Shown one piece after another: positions 43,626-52,068 of a stretch of DNA of 64,000 nucleotides. Numbering within the stretch: the stretch's first letter is position 1; the number at the start of each line of letters is the position of its first letter. Position numbers and translations under genes: made by a program. Below the pieces are notes generated by a model. The model saw nothing but the letters and a program-made list of their open reading frames with translations. It made no database searches and was not told the origin of the DNA. Origin of the DNA: Maricaulis sp965242785 (GTDB taxonomy: Bacteria > Pseudomonadota > Alphaproteobacteria > Caulobacterales > Maricaulaceae); NCBI GenBank assembly GCA_965242785.1, contig CBDETA010000004.1, forward strand, positions 248,001 through 312,000. Reading direction: 5' to 3'.

Positions 43626-44534
43626 TTGAAGTCCATGCTCGCGCCGTTCGCGGCCCTTGTTCTCCTTGCGTCCCCGGCCTGGACCCAGGCTGAAACCGAG
43701 GTTGTCGCCGGGGTACAGGAAACGCCCATCACCGCCGGGGTCAGTTTTCAGCTGCCCTCCGCCATTCTGGACGAGACCCGCACCCTCAATGTCTGGCTTC
43801 CGCCGCAGCATGACACCGCGGAAACGCCCTATACCGTGCTCTATCTCATCGATGGCGGTCTCGAGCAGGACTTCCCCCACATCGCCGGCCTCGCCCAGCT
43901 GGGCGTTGTCTCCTGGCAATTCCAGCCCCTGATCGTGGTCGGCATCGAAACGCAAACCCGCATCCATGAGCTGACGCCGCAGCCGCAGGACCCGCGCTAT
44001 GTCAGCGCGTTCGACACGGCTGGCGGGGCGGCGGAATTCCGGCGCTACATCGCCGAAGAGGTCATCCCCTTCATCGAGAACCGCTACCGCGTCGGCGAGC
44101 GCCGCGCCATTATCGGCGAGAGCCTGGCCGGCCTGTTCATCGTCGATACCCTGCTGCATCAGCCCGATCTGTTCGATGACTATATCGCCGTTTCTCCCAG
44201 CCTGTGGTGGGACGACCAGGCCGCTGCCGGGACCGCCGCGCAAAGCCTGGCCCGGGCCGAACGCACCAACTGGCGGCTCTACATCACCATGGCCGATGAG
44301 GGTGGCACGATGCAGGCCGGTCTCGACCGGCTCCTCGCCGCGCTGGAAGCCGCACCCGGCGCGCCCGAGCTGCACCATGTCGACCGATCGACCAGCGAGA
44401 CCCACAGCACCATCTTCCATCCCGCTGCCCTGGACGCCCTGCGTCGTCTCTATGCCTACCCGCCCTATGACTACGGTCCGGCGCCCTGGTATCTGCGCGA
44501 AGGCGCCCGCCCTGAGGACGACACCACCGAATAG
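43626..44534 (+). CDS. Secreted alpha/beta-hydrolase esterase (IroE/esterase D-like)
   Basis: The 302-residue protein is probably a periplasmic serine esterase. It has a signal peptide (about residues 1-20, ending near TQA), then the fold of the esterase D/IroE group: VLYLIDGGLEQDF, IVVGIETQTR and the nucleophile elbow GESLAG near residue 165 with the catalytic serine. SPSLWWDD and the histidine in HSTIFHP near residue 270 follow. The start is placed at TTG 43626 because GGAGG lies eight bases upstream and a lysine follows at once. ATG 43635 is nine bases later but 17 from the ribosome site. The substrate is unknown; siderophore or acyl esters are typical for the group. Confidence 0.83.
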   Translation: MKSMLAPFAALVLLASPAWTQAETEVVAGVQETPITAGVSFQLPSAILDETRTLNVWLPPQHDTAETPYTVLYLIDGGLEQDFPHIAGLAQLGVVSWQFQPLIVVGIETQTRIHELTPQPQDPRYVSAFDTAGGAAEFRRYIAEEVIPFIENRYRVGERRAIIGESLAGLFIVDTLLHQPDLFDDYIAVSPSLWWDDQAAAGTAAQSLARAERTNWRLYITMADEGGTMQAGLDRLLAALEAAPGAPELHHVDRSTSETHSTIFHPAALDALRRLYAYPPYDYGPAPWYLREGARPEDDTTE

Positions 44535-44566
44535 CGTCGGGGCCGACATGGCCTCATACGCTTGAC

Positions 44567-44586
44567 GTGTGTATACTCATACACAC
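44567..44586. promoter_or_regulatory. Palindromic operator of the ccdAB operon
   Basis: GTGTGTAT-ACTC-ATACACAC is a perfect 8-bp inverted repeat with a four-base centre. It overlaps a -10-like TATACT at 44572-44577 and ends 16 bases before the antitoxin start. Toxin-antitoxin complexes usually repress their own promoter at such sites. Confidence 0.7.
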
Positions 44587-44602
44587 CTTTCGGGAGGCCC
44601 TC

Positions 44603-44866
44603 ATGCATGATCCGAAATACGGTCAGCCGGAACGCCGCAAGCGCACCAATCTCACCGTGCGCGAAGACATCATGGCCGAAGCCAGAGCCCTGGGTCTGAA
44701 CACGTCCCGTGCCGCCGAGGCCGGTATCGCCGCAGCCGTGAAAGCGGAAAAGGAAAGGCGCTGGCGGGAAGAGAATGCGGAGGCCATCAAGGCTTATAAT
44801 CGCCGCATCGAGCAGGAAGGCATGCTGCTGCCCACACCCTGGTGGGCGGAACCGAGAGACGGTTGA
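44603..44866 (+). CDS. ccdA: CcdA-like antitoxin
   Basis: The 87-residue product has an N-terminal ribbon-helix-helix-like segment with KRTNLTVREDIMAEARALG. A helical, likely disordered C-terminal tail ends in RRIEQEGMLLPTPWW, which would wrap the toxin. GGGAGG precedes the ATG at 44603. Its stop overlaps the toxin start in TGATG, so the two are coupled. The palindrome just upstream is the likely autoregulatory site. Confidence 0.87.
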   Translation: MHDPKYGQPERRKRTNLTVREDIMAEARALGLNTSRAAEAGIAAAVKAEKERRWREENAEAIKAYNRRIEQEGMLLPTPWWAEPRDG

Positions 44867-45171
44867 TGGCGCGGTTCGACCTGTACCGGGTCGATGCTTG
44901 GAGGGTTCCGTTGCTGGTCGATGTCCAGGCGGGCATGCTGGATGGCATCGGCAGCCGCGTTGTCATACCGCTACGAGCGATCACGGAGTCCCAGGCGCCA
45001 ATCCTGCCTCGATTAACCCCGATCCTGGAGATTGGCGAAGACCGATATCTCCTGATGACCGCCGATATCGGCTCGCGCCCTCTGCACTGGCTTGGCAAGC
45101 CAGTCGGCAATATCCACGATCACCGCGACACCATCACCGCGGCGATGGACTTCCTGTTCCAGGGGTTCTGA
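44866..45171 (+). CDS. ccdB: CcdB-like toxin with altered C-terminal residues
   Basis: The 101-residue protein has the same length as F-plasmid CcdB and aligns along its whole length (LLVDVQAGMLD, RVVIPLR, HIGDE-like EIGEDRYLLMTADI). CcdB poisons DNA gyrase. In F CcdB the last three residues Trp-Gly-Ile are needed for toxicity; here the chain ends LFQGF, so Trp is replaced by Gln and Ile by Phe, while Gly is kept. Toxicity may be lost or directed to another target. Start and stop are certain from the antitoxin overlap and the length. Confidence 0.87.
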   Translation: MARFDLYRVDAWRVPLLVDVQAGMLDGIGSRVVIPLRAITESQAPILPRLTPILEIGEDRYLLMTADIGSRPLHWLGKPVGNIHDHRDTITAAMDFLFQGF

Positions 45172-45174
45172 CGC

Positions 45175-46164
45175 CTATCTCGACGTCAGCTTCAGCTCGA
45201 TCCGGCGATTGCGGGCATGGGCCTCGGCCGTGCGGCCTTCAGCGATCGGATAGTGCTCGCCAAAGCCGGCCGCCACCAGGCGGTCTGAGGGCACGCCCAG
45301 CTCCTCGAACCAGTTCACCACCGAGATCGCCCGCGCCGCCGACAGGTGCCAGTTGGACGGGTAGGTGGTGCGGATCGGCACCGGGTCGGTGTGACCGTCA
45401 ATGCGGATGACCCATTCCAGGTCTTCAGGGATCTCTTCGGTCAGCTGCATGATCGCCGCTGCGATCGGGCGCAGGCTTTCGCGGCCTTCCGACGACAGCG
45501 CAGCCGAGCCGGACGGGAACAGCACATCGGTCTCGAACACGAAACGGTCGCCAACCACGCGCACACCGGTCCGGTTGCCCAGGATTTCGCGCAGGCGGCC
45601 GAAGAAATCCGACCGGTAGGCCGCCAGTTCCGCCGCCCGCTCGGCCAGCGCCGCATTGAGACGTCGGCCCAGATTGACGACCTGGGCTTCAGCTTCCTCG
45701 GCCCGTGTCTCGGCGGCTTCCAGGGCCGCATTGAGCCGGGCGATCTGTTCGCGCAGCACCTGCATCTGCTGGTTCAACAGGGCCAGGGCGCGGCGGCTTT
45801 CCTCGGACAGCTCCTGCTCGGCCGCCAGTTCGGCTTCCAGGCTGGCCGCCTGGCCCGTGGCCAGGATCAGGGCGCTTTCCAGCGCATCCCGCTCTTCTTC
45901 CAGTCCGGTGATCCGCACTTCCAGCGCCGCATTCTCGTCGCGGGCGATATTGAGCTCATTGGCCAGGGCCGCAAGCTGGGCATTGAGATCGGCCAGCTGG
46001 TCATCGCGACTGGTCAGGGCACGGGACAGGGCGAACTGGCCGGCCACGAAGATCGCCAGCAGGAAGATGATGACCAGCAACAGCGTGGCCAGGGCATCGA
46101 CGAAGCCGGGCCAGTGGTCGCCATTATCGGCTTCCTGGAAACGCGCAAACCGGGGCGAGGCCAT
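45175..46164 (-). CDS. OmpA/MotB-like peptidoglycan-binding protein with coiled coil
   Basis: The 329-residue protein has one membrane helix at about residues 20-42 (VDALATLLLVIIFLLAIFVA, with an Asp at the start of the helix as in MotB). A long coiled coil spans about 50-195. A C-terminal OmpA-like domain contains VIRIDGHTDPVPI and RNRRIELKL, and binds peptidoglycan. It is encoded three bases after a MotA/TolQ-like protein, so the pair probably forms a proton-driven inner-membrane motor complex. It has no nearby flagellar genes, so it is not the flagellar stator. The role is unknown. Confidence 0.9.
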   Translation of the reverse strand: MASPRFARFQEADNGDHWPGFVDALATLLLVIIFLLAIFVAGQFALSRALTSRDDQLADLNAQLAALANELNIARDENAALEVRITGLEEERDALESALILATGQAASLEAELAAEQELSEESRRALALLNQQMQVLREQIARLNAALEAAETRAEEAEAQVVNLGRRLNAALAERAAELAAYRSDFFGRLREILGNRTGVRVVGDRFVFETDVLFPSGSAALSSEGRESLRPIAAAIMQLTEEIPEDLEWVIRIDGHTDPVPIRTTYPSNWHLSAARAISVVNWFEELGVPSDRLVAAGFGEHYPIAEGRTAEAHARNRRIELKLTSR

Positions 46165-46167
46165 GGT

Positions 46168-47163
46168 TTAATCCCCTCCCCGCTCCCGTTGCTGCAGGGA
46201 CCGGATCAGAACCCGGATCTCGTCGCGCAGGGCGCGGGCGGCCTCCTCGTTGGAGGCACGGCTGTCATCGGCAAAACGCTGAAGCGTCGTGTCCAACTGG
46301 CGCGTGTGACGCTCCAGCGTGTGCGCAAGCCGGTCCAGCGTCTCGGCCGTCTGTTCCAGCAGCGCCCCGACATAGGCCGAGGAGACCTCGCCATCACCCG
46401 ACGTCGAGGGCCCGGCGGCTGCCAGGCGGGAGATGGAGGACAGCCATTCCTCGATTTCGTTGTAGAAACGGTTCTGGGCCCGGCTGGCCTGCAGATCCAG
46501 GAAACCGATCACCAGCGAGCCGGCCAGACCGAAGAGCGAGGAGGCAAAGGCCGTACCCATGCCTTGGATCGGTTCTTCGATGGCGGTCATCAGCCGCATC
46601 ACATCCGCTTCGCCACCGGTCGAGCTCTCGGTGACGGCGCGAACGGCCTCACCGACATCGCCCACCACCTGCAACAGGCCCCAGAAGGTGCCCAGAAGAC
46701 CGAGGAAGATCAGAAGCCGGCCGAAATAGCGGGTGAAGGCGCCGGCTTCCGCCATGCGCGCGGCAACCGAGTCCAGCACGGTACGGACCGAACCGGCCGA
46801 CAGCGAAACCCGCTTGCCGGTCGCCCCGATCATCGACGCCATCGGCGCGATCAGGGCCGGCGGGCGCGGCAGGCTCGCCGGATCCTCCGACGAGCGGAAG
46901 CGCATCAGCCAATGCGCCGCCGGGCTGATCCCCAGCGCCTGGGCATAGGTGTAGAGCACGCCGATGACGAGAACGCCCAGGATCAGGCCATTGATGGCCG
47001 GATTGGCCATGAAAGCCTCTTCCAGCGGCCCCACCAGGAACACCGCCAGGGCGATGACGACGGCAGTGAACAAGGCCATCCAGATGATGTAGCGCCAAGG
47101 CCCCGTGAAACGCACCGCCGGTGCTGCATCACGCATTTCATCATTCCGGTCCAGAACAGGCAT
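46168..47163 (-). CDS. MotA/TolQ/ExbB-like proton channel protein
   Basis: The 331-residue protein has about four hydrophobic segments (near residues 22-45, 57-75, 150-175 and 205-225) and the conserved MotA-like GLLGTFWGLLQVVGDVGEA and MGTAFASSLFGLAGSLVIGF. A charged, coiled-coil-like tail follows (LERHTRQLDTTLQRF). With the OmpA/MotB-like protein just downstream it should form a proton-powered complex. GGGGAAGG precedes the ATG. Neither defence genes (Zorya C, D or E) nor flagellar genes accompany it. Confidence 0.9.
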   Translation of the reverse strand: MPVLDRNDEMRDAAPAVRFTGPWRYIIWMALFTAVVIALAVFLVGPLEEAFMANPAINGLILGVLVIGVLYTYAQALGISPAAHWLMRFRSSEDPASLPRPPALIAPMASMIGATGKRVSLSAGSVRTVLDSVAARMAEAGAFTRYFGRLLIFLGLLGTFWGLLQVVGDVGEAVRAVTESSTGGEADVMRLMTAIEEPIQGMGTAFASSLFGLAGSLVIGFLDLQASRAQNRFYNEIEEWLSSISRLAAAGPSTSGDGEVSSAYVGALLEQTAETLDRLAHTLERHTRQLDTTLQRFADDSRASNEEAARALRDEIRVLIRSLQQRERGGD

Positions 47164-47380
47164 GCCTTCCCCTCATTGCGGCGTGCGACTTTCCTTACCC
47201 CCGATTGGGACATTTTGGAGGCGAGGTCAAAGCCTTCCTCCCCCGCCATGACGCATGACCCTTGCCAAAGTGGAAACAATAACCTTCCCGAAGCCGAACT
47301 TATCCCGAGAAGGCATGGACACCATCTCCCCGGCACAGAGTTTTGTGCCCGTCAGCGGGCCCGAATTGAGGAGAATTTCC

Positions 47381-47989
47381 ATGTCCCGTTCATCTGCACC
47401 GCACATTCTTCGCATCGACGCCAGCATGCGCCGCGAAGGCTCCCAATCCCGCCGCCTCACCGATCGCGTGATCGAGCGACTAACCCGGCAACGGCCTGAC
47501 AGCCTGGTTACCACGCGCGACCTGGCCGAACAGGCGCCCGGCTTTGTCAGCGAAGCCTGGATCGGCGCCAATTTCGCCGATCCGGCCGAACGCAGCGACG
47601 CCCAGAAAGCGGCCCTGGCCCGGTCCGACACCCTGGTCGCAGAGCTCAAGGCCGCTGACACGCTGGTGATTGGCGTCCCGGTCTACAATTTCGCTATTCC
47701 GGCCGCGCTGAAGGCATGGATCGACATGGTCGCCCGGGCCCGCGAGACCTTCCGCTATACCGAAGACGGCCCGGAAGGCCTGCTGACCGGCAAGCGCGCC
47801 ATCCTGGTGATCGCCTCCGGCGGCACGGCGCTGGGTAGCGAGATCGACTTTGCGACGGACTATCTGAAGTTCATTCTCGGCTTCATGGGCATTACCGACA
47901 TCGAGATCGTCGACGCCTCACAGCTGATGTTCAAGGAAGCAGAGAAGGTCGAGGCCGCCCACAGCCAGATTGACGCGCTGGCGGCCTGA
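47381..47989 (+). CDS. azoR: FMN-dependent NADH-azoreductase (AzoR-like)
   Basis: This 202-residue flavodoxin-fold protein reduces azo compounds or quinones with NADH and FMN. Family features are ILRIDASMRREGSQSRRLTD near the N-terminus, VIGVPVYNFAIPAALKAWID near residue 90 and VIASGGTALGSE near 145. The ATG at 47381 has AGGAG eight bases upstream; the longer frame to 47255 is upstream of that site. It ends six bases from the converging suhB gene. Confidence 0.92.
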   Translation: MSRSSAPHILRIDASMRREGSQSRRLTDRVIERLTRQRPDSLVTTRDLAEQAPGFVSEAWIGANFADPAERSDAQKAALARSDTLVAELKAADTLVIGVPVYNFAIPAALKAWIDMVARARETFRYTEDGPEGLLTGKRAILVIASGGTALGSEIDFATDYLKFILGFMGITDIEIVDASQLMFKEAEKVEAAHSQIDALAA

Positions 47990-47995
47990 CGAGGC

Positions 47996-48790
47996 CTATT
48001 TCGCGGCGGCGAGGCGCTTTTGAAGCTCGCCCAGCATGGCTTCATTGCCCGCCGCGATATGGCCGGTCCGCAGGATGTCTTCGCCGCCATCGATCTCGGC
48101 GGCAAAGCCTCCGGCTTCCTTGACCAGCACGATGCCGGCGGCAATGTCCCAGGCTTTCAGATTGCGTTCCCAGAACCCGTCATAGCGACCGGCGGCCACC
48201 CAGGCGAGGTCCAGCGCGGCCGAGCCCATGCGGCGGATGCCGGCGCAATGCGGCATGATGCCGTGCAGCTCCTTCAGGAAGCTGGCATGGCCGGTCTTGC
48301 CCAGGAAGGGCATGCCGGTGGCAAAGACGGCTTCGTCGAAGTGCTTGCGGTCGGCCACGCGCAGGCGGCGGTCCGACAGCCAGGCCCCACGGCCCTTCTC
48401 GGCATGGAACATCTCGTCGGTGGCCGGATTGTAGACCACGCCGGCCACCAGCTCGCCTTCGCGCTCCAGCGCGATCGAGACGGCAAAGTGCGGCATGCCG
48501 TGCAGGAAGTTCAGCGTGCCGTCCAGCGGATCGACGATCCAGCGGTGCGAGCGGTCGGTGCCCTCGACAATGCCCCGTTCCTCCATCAGGAAGCCATAGC
48601 CCGGACGGGCCTGGTTCAGACGGTCATAGATGATTTCCTCGGCCTTCCGGTCGGCCACCGAAACGAAATCCGCCGGCCCCTTGCGGGACACCTGCAGGTG
48701 CTCGATGTCGCGGAAGTCGCGGTTCAGCGAACGCCCGGCGCGGGCGGCCACTTCGGTCATCACCGTGAGGAGGGGGGAAAGGGCACCCAT
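47996..48790 (-). CDS. suhB: Inositol monophosphatase family protein (SuhB-like)
   Basis: The 264-residue protein has the phosphatase motifs FLMEERG, WIVDPLDGTLNFLHGMPHF (metal-binding Asp residues) and AWDIAAGIVLVKEAGG near residue 220. It hydrolyses phosphate monoesters such as myo-inositol phosphate with Mg2+; SuhB also acts in ribosome assembly in E. coli. The ATG at 48790 was chosen; TTG 48799 is possible and would overlap efp by four bases. The gene is next to elongation factor P on the same strand, which fits a translation-linked operon. Confidence 0.93.
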   Translation of the reverse strand: MGALSPLLTVMTEVAARAGRSLNRDFRDIEHLQVSRKGPADFVSVADRKAEEIIYDRLNQARPGYGFLMEERGIVEGTDRSHRWIVDPLDGTLNFLHGMPHFAVSIALEREGELVAGVVYNPATDEMFHAEKGRGAWLSDRRLRVADRKHFDEAVFATGMPFLGKTGHASFLKELHGIMPHCAGIRRMGSAALDLAWVAAGRYDGFWERNLKAWDIAAGIVLVKEAGGFAAEIDGGEDILRTGHIAAGNEAMLGELQKRLAAAK

Positions 48791-48795
48791 GACGA

Positions 48796-49362
48796 TCAAT
48801 CCGCCCGGCGAACGTAGGAACCGTCTTCAGTGGCGACGATGATCTTCTCGCCGATGCCGACAAACGGCGGCACAGCCGAACGCACGCCATTGGACAGGAT
48901 GGCCGGCTTGTAGGAATTGGCGGCTGTCTGGCCCTTCACCACCGGCTCGGTCTCGGCGACTTCCAGGGTGACATGCTGGGGCAGGGAGATGCCGATCGGA
49001 CGCTCCTCGTGGAACTCGACAACCACGGTCATGCCTTCCTGCAGGTAGGCCGCGCGGTCTTCACCCACGAAATCCTTCTGCAGTTCGATCTGCTCATAGC
49101 TCTCGCTGTCCATGAAGGTCAGCATGTCGCCGGCGTCGAACAGGAAGGTGTGGTCCTTTTGCTCCAGACGTACGCGTTCCACCTTGTCGGCGGCGCGGAA
49201 ACGTTCGTTCAGCTTGCGACCGTCGAGCAGGTTTTTCAGCTCGACCTGCGCAAAGGCTCCGCCCTTGCCCGGCTTGACGTGGTCGGTTTTCACCGCGACC
49301 CAGAGCGTGTCCTGGTGCATCAGCACATTGCCGGGACGGATTTCATTGCCGTTGATCTTCAT
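48796..49362 (-). CDS. efp: Elongation factor P
   Basis: The 188-residue EF-P relieves ribosome stalling at proline runs. It starts MKINGNEIRPGNVL and keeps the modification-loop lysine (Lys33 in KPGKGGAF) and the C-terminal OB domain with KPAILSNG near 150. A conserved GIGEKIIVATEDGSYVRRAD ends it. Length is standard. Upstream on the minus strand lies an inverted repeat in the leader. Confidence 0.97.
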   Translation of the reverse strand: MKINGNEIRPGNVLMHQDTLWVAVKTDHVKPGKGGAFAQVELKNLLDGRKLNERFRAADKVERVRLEQKDHTFLFDAGDMLTFMDSESYEQIELQKDFVGEDRAAYLQEGMTVVVEFHEERPIGISLPQHVTLEVAETEPVVKGQTAANSYKPAILSNGVRSAVPPFVGIGEKIIVATEDGSYVRRAD

Positions 49363-49378
49363 GACTCACCTGTCGAGC

Positions 49379-49414
49379 GTGGCGGATTGTTCCTGCGGGC
49401 GGACGGTCCGCCAC
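49379..49414. repeat. Inverted repeats in the efp leader
   Basis: GTGGCGGA at 49379-49386 pairs with TCCGCCAC at 49407-49414, and inside it GGCGGAC-G-GTCCGCC (49398-49412) is a near-perfect palindrome. It starts 17 bases upstream of the efp start codon and could form alternative leader structures or a protein site. Confidence 0.45.
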
Positions 49415-49473
49415 AAAGTGGCGCTCTCCTATCAGCGGGGGCCCGTCACGGCAAGCTGTACGCGCCTTGCGCC

Positions 49474-50607
49474 TCAGTCCACAGCGACCTCGGTGCGGAT
49501 CCGCGCCTGGACATCCAGCGGCAGCACACGCTCCAGCGCCGCTTGCAGCCGGTCTCGATCCCGGTTGTGGACCGGTGCTCCCATCTCGTCCCGCGCCGCC
49601 AGCAAGGCCCAGCGGTAGGCGGCCTCGACATTCCGGGCCACGCCATCGCCCTGGGCCAGGACAAAGGCATAGAGATACTGGCTCTCGGCATCACCGCCCC
49701 GCGCGCCCTCGCCAAACCAGTGTGCTGCTTCCTCGCGCAGCTCGGGGCCGCCGCGGCCCTGGTAGAGCACCAGCCCATACTGGCCCTGCGCCGGCGCAAA
49801 CCCGCTTTCCGCAGCTATGCGCAACCAGCGCCGGGCGGTCTGATCGGACGCTTCGCCGCCCTCGCCATCCGCCCACATCATGCCGGCCTGGAAAGCCGCC
49901 TCGGCGATGTTGGCGTTCGCGGCACGCTCGTACCAGACACGGGCACCGGCCGCGTCACGCGGACCGCCCGTGCCGTCATCCAGCATCTGCGCCAGCTGGA
50001 ACATGCCCTCGGCCGACCCCTGCTGGGCTGCACGCTCGGCCCAGGTCCGCGCCAGCGCTCCCTCCTGGGGAATGCCGGACGATTTCAGCGCCAGGGCGAA
50101 AGCGACCATGCCATCGATATGCCCGGCGCGCGCCGCCCGCTCGAACCAGCGCCGCGGCAGGCCCAGGGCCAGACTGTCATCGGAAAGCCGGGCCAGCAGA
50201 CCCAGCTGATACAGCGCCACCGGATGTTCCTGCTCGGCCGCACGCTGGAACCAGCGCGCGGCAGTGGCCAGGCTGCGCTCTCCGCCCCGGCCGTCGCGGG
50301 CCATGATCCCGGTCAGTGCGGCCGCATCGGCATGGCCGGCAATTGCCGCCGTCTCGGCGTAGCGGCGCGCCGCAATCCAGTCGCCGCCCATGTAGGCGAC
50401 CTGCGCCCGGTACCAGGCCTCCTCGACCGGTCCGGCCCCGTCCGGCACCTCGGCATCGGTCGCATCGAGACCGGACCGGGCCGCGTCCTGGACATCGGCC
50501 GGCAGCAGGATCAGCTCTTCGGGAAAGGCGGAGACGGCACCATCCTGACGGGCCAGGGCCGGCGTCGTCATTGACAGGGCGAGGAGAGACAGAAAGAGGC
50601 GCTTCAT
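49474..50607 (-). CDS. Secreted Sel1-repeat protein
   Basis: The 377-residue protein has a signal peptide (MKRLFLSLLALSMTTPALA) and then repeated Sel1-like units of about 36 residues, from around residue 65 to 360. Units carry patterns such as ARRYAETAAIAGHADAA, AARWFQRAAEQEHPVAL, and EEAAHWFGEGARGGDAES. Sel1 repeats form a solenoid that binds other proteins, often in the periplasm. The start at 50607 has AAGGAT before it; an upstream frame to 50658 adds residues before the signal peptide. Partner and function are unknown. Confidence 0.9.
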   Translation of the reverse strand: MKRLFLSLLALSMTTPALARQDGAVSAFPEELILLPADVQDAARSGLDATDAEVPDGAGPVEEAWYRAQVAYMGGDWIAARRYAETAAIAGHADAAALTGIMARDGRGGERSLATAARWFQRAAEQEHPVALYQLGLLARLSDDSLALGLPRRWFERAARAGHIDGMVAFALALKSSGIPQEGALARTWAERAAQQGSAEGMFQLAQMLDDGTGGPRDAAGARVWYERAANANIAEAAFQAGMMWADGEGGEASDQTARRWLRIAAESGFAPAQGQYGLVLYQGRGGPELREEAAHWFGEGARGGDAESQYLYAFVLAQGDGVARNVEAAYRWALLAARDEMGAPVHNRDRDRLQAALERVLPLDVQARIRTEVAVD

Positions 50608-50669
50608 GCCGTCATCCTTCAATGCAGTTGGCATCGCGGCAAGTGACAAGGCCGTCACCCGGCCACGGT

Positions 50670-51293
50670 TCAGCCTTCGCCGTCACACAAACGGGCAAAG
50701 GCCGCGACAGCGGCGGCGGGGCCATCCGCGTGGTTCCAGACACCCGCCGACACCGCCAGGAAATCCGCACCGGCCTCGACCAGCGGCGCTGCATTGTCGA
50801 CGGTGATCCCGCCGATCGCCACACAAGGCAGCTCAAAGAGCTCGGTCCACCAAGTCAGGATGGACACATCAGCCTGGGTCGGAGCGTCCTTGGTCGTGGT
50901 GGGAAAGAAGGCGCCGAAGGCCACATAGTCCGCCCCCGCCTCGCCGGCGGTCATTGCCAGATGACGGCTGTCATGACAGGTGACACCGACCGTACGGTCC
51001 TTGCCCATGACGGCACGGGCGGCCTTCACAGTCCCGTCCTGCTGGCCGATATGCACACCGTCACAGCCCAGCGCATCGGCCAGTTCGGGATCATCATTCA
51101 GGATTACTGCGACACCGCGATCCTGGGCCAGGCGGATCAGCGGCGGTGCCAGTTTGCGCACCTCATCCGGGCTGTGATCCTTGAGCCGGATCTGCAGCGC
51201 CGCCACCGGGCCGGCATCCAGGGCCGCGGCAAGGGTTTCGGCAAATCCCGCATCGATGCGCGGCGGAGTGATGAGATAAAGCTGGGTCGTCAT
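50670..51293 (-). CDS. thiE: Thiamine phosphate synthase
   Basis: The 207-residue ThiE joins the pyrimidine and thiazole halves of thiamine. It is a TIM barrel with LQIRLKDHSPDEVR, DGVHIGQQD, GADYVAFGAFFPT and VAIGGITVDNA. AAGGCG precedes the ATG at 51293. ThiE is usually in a thiamine operon, but here it is alone next to the Sel1 gene, so its regulation is unclear. I see no THI-box riboswitch. Confidence 0.93.
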   Translation of the reverse strand: MTTQLYLITPPRIDAGFAETLAAALDAGPVAALQIRLKDHSPDEVRKLAPPLIRLAQDRGVAVILNDDPELADALGCDGVHIGQQDGTVKAARAVMGKDRTVGVTCHDSRHLAMTAGEAGADYVAFGAFFPTTTKDAPTQADVSILTWWTELFELPCVAIGGITVDNAAPLVEAGADFLAVSAGVWNHADGPAAAVAAFARLCDGEG

Positions 51294-51454
51294 GACGCGC
51301 CTTGTGACAGCCACGACCCTGTCTGACAACGGATTTTGCGGCAGCCACGGAAAGGCCCCAAGTCGTTCATGTTGGCTTCATGTGGCAAGTTAGAGAATGA
51401 CATCCATGGCGCGCAGTGTAAGTTCATCGCCCATGCTTCGTTGAGGGGAAATCC

Positions 51455-51922
51455 ATGACCATCAAAACCATTCTCGCGGCCACGGTTGCCGTAGCTGCTT
51501 TCGCCGGCGTGTCCGCCGCGCAGGACTGGTCGCTGAGCCCGACTTTCGGCTCCACCACCCTGTCGGCCGGTTTCGCTCCGGATCCGTACACCGTTTCGAT
51601 CACCGCAGGCGGCGATATCGACGCCGGCTCTTCGCTTGGCGGCGCCTGCCGCGGCATGATCGCCAACGCTCCGGACTACCGCCTGCACTACAATGCCGGC
51701 AGTCTGCCGCTCTACATCGGCGCCCGTTCCAATGCCGACACCACGATCGTGGTCAACGCACCGGATGGGTCCTGGTACTGCAATGACGACACCAATGGCC
51801 TGAACCCGCAGGTCTGGTGGTCCAACCCGCAGTCCGGCCAGTACGACATCTGGATCGGCACCTATGGTTCCGGCTCTGGCCTGGCATCCTCGACGCTGAC
51901 CATCTCCGAGCTCGGTCACTAG
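51455..51922 (+). CDS. Secreted protein of unknown function, tandem paralogue 1
   Basis: The 155-residue product has a signal peptide ending near SAA-QDW (about residue 22). The mature protein is mainly beta-strand and has an N-terminal WSLSPTFGS, then APDPYTVSI, a cysteine in GACRGMI, and NAPDGSWYCNDDTNG with a second cysteine. A C-terminal GQYDIWIGTYGSG resembles the strands of pre-peptidase C-terminal-like sandwiches, which suggests a small extracellular beta-sandwich. The two cysteines may form a disulfide. Its neighbour at 52069-52503 is a clear duplicate. Its terminator is at 51951-51979. Function is not known. Confidence 0.85.
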   Translation: MTIKTILAATVAVAAFAGVSAAQDWSLSPTFGSTTLSAGFAPDPYTVSITAGGDIDAGSSLGGACRGMIANAPDYRLHYNAGSLPLYIGARSNADTTIVVNAPDGSWYCNDDTNGLNPQVWWSNPQSGQYDIWIGTYGSGSGLASSTLTISELGH

Positions 51923-51950
51923 GCATCTCTTAGCATCGACCGATCGGAAG

Positions 51951-51979
51951 CGGGGCCCTTTCAGGGCCCCGTTTTTTTT
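51951..51979 (+). terminator. Intrinsic terminator after paralogue 1
   Basis: CGGGGCCCT and AGGGCCCCG pair around a three-base loop and are followed by eight T. Confidence 0.95.
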
Positions 51980-52068
51980 ACTTTTTCGGCCCTTTTCCTT
52001 CACAAGCACAGCCGGACAGCCTACCACTCTCTGGCGCACTTCGCGCCTTAATCCAAAAGGGGGACAGA

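Noticed and set aside
45175..47163. Zorya-type defence system (ZorA/ZorB resemble MotA/MotB)
   Set aside because: No ZorC, ZorD or ZorE gene or nuclease is near. The neighbours are azoR and ccdB, and the MotB-like protein has an ordinary OmpA-like end. Related pairs are common in alphaproteobacteria.
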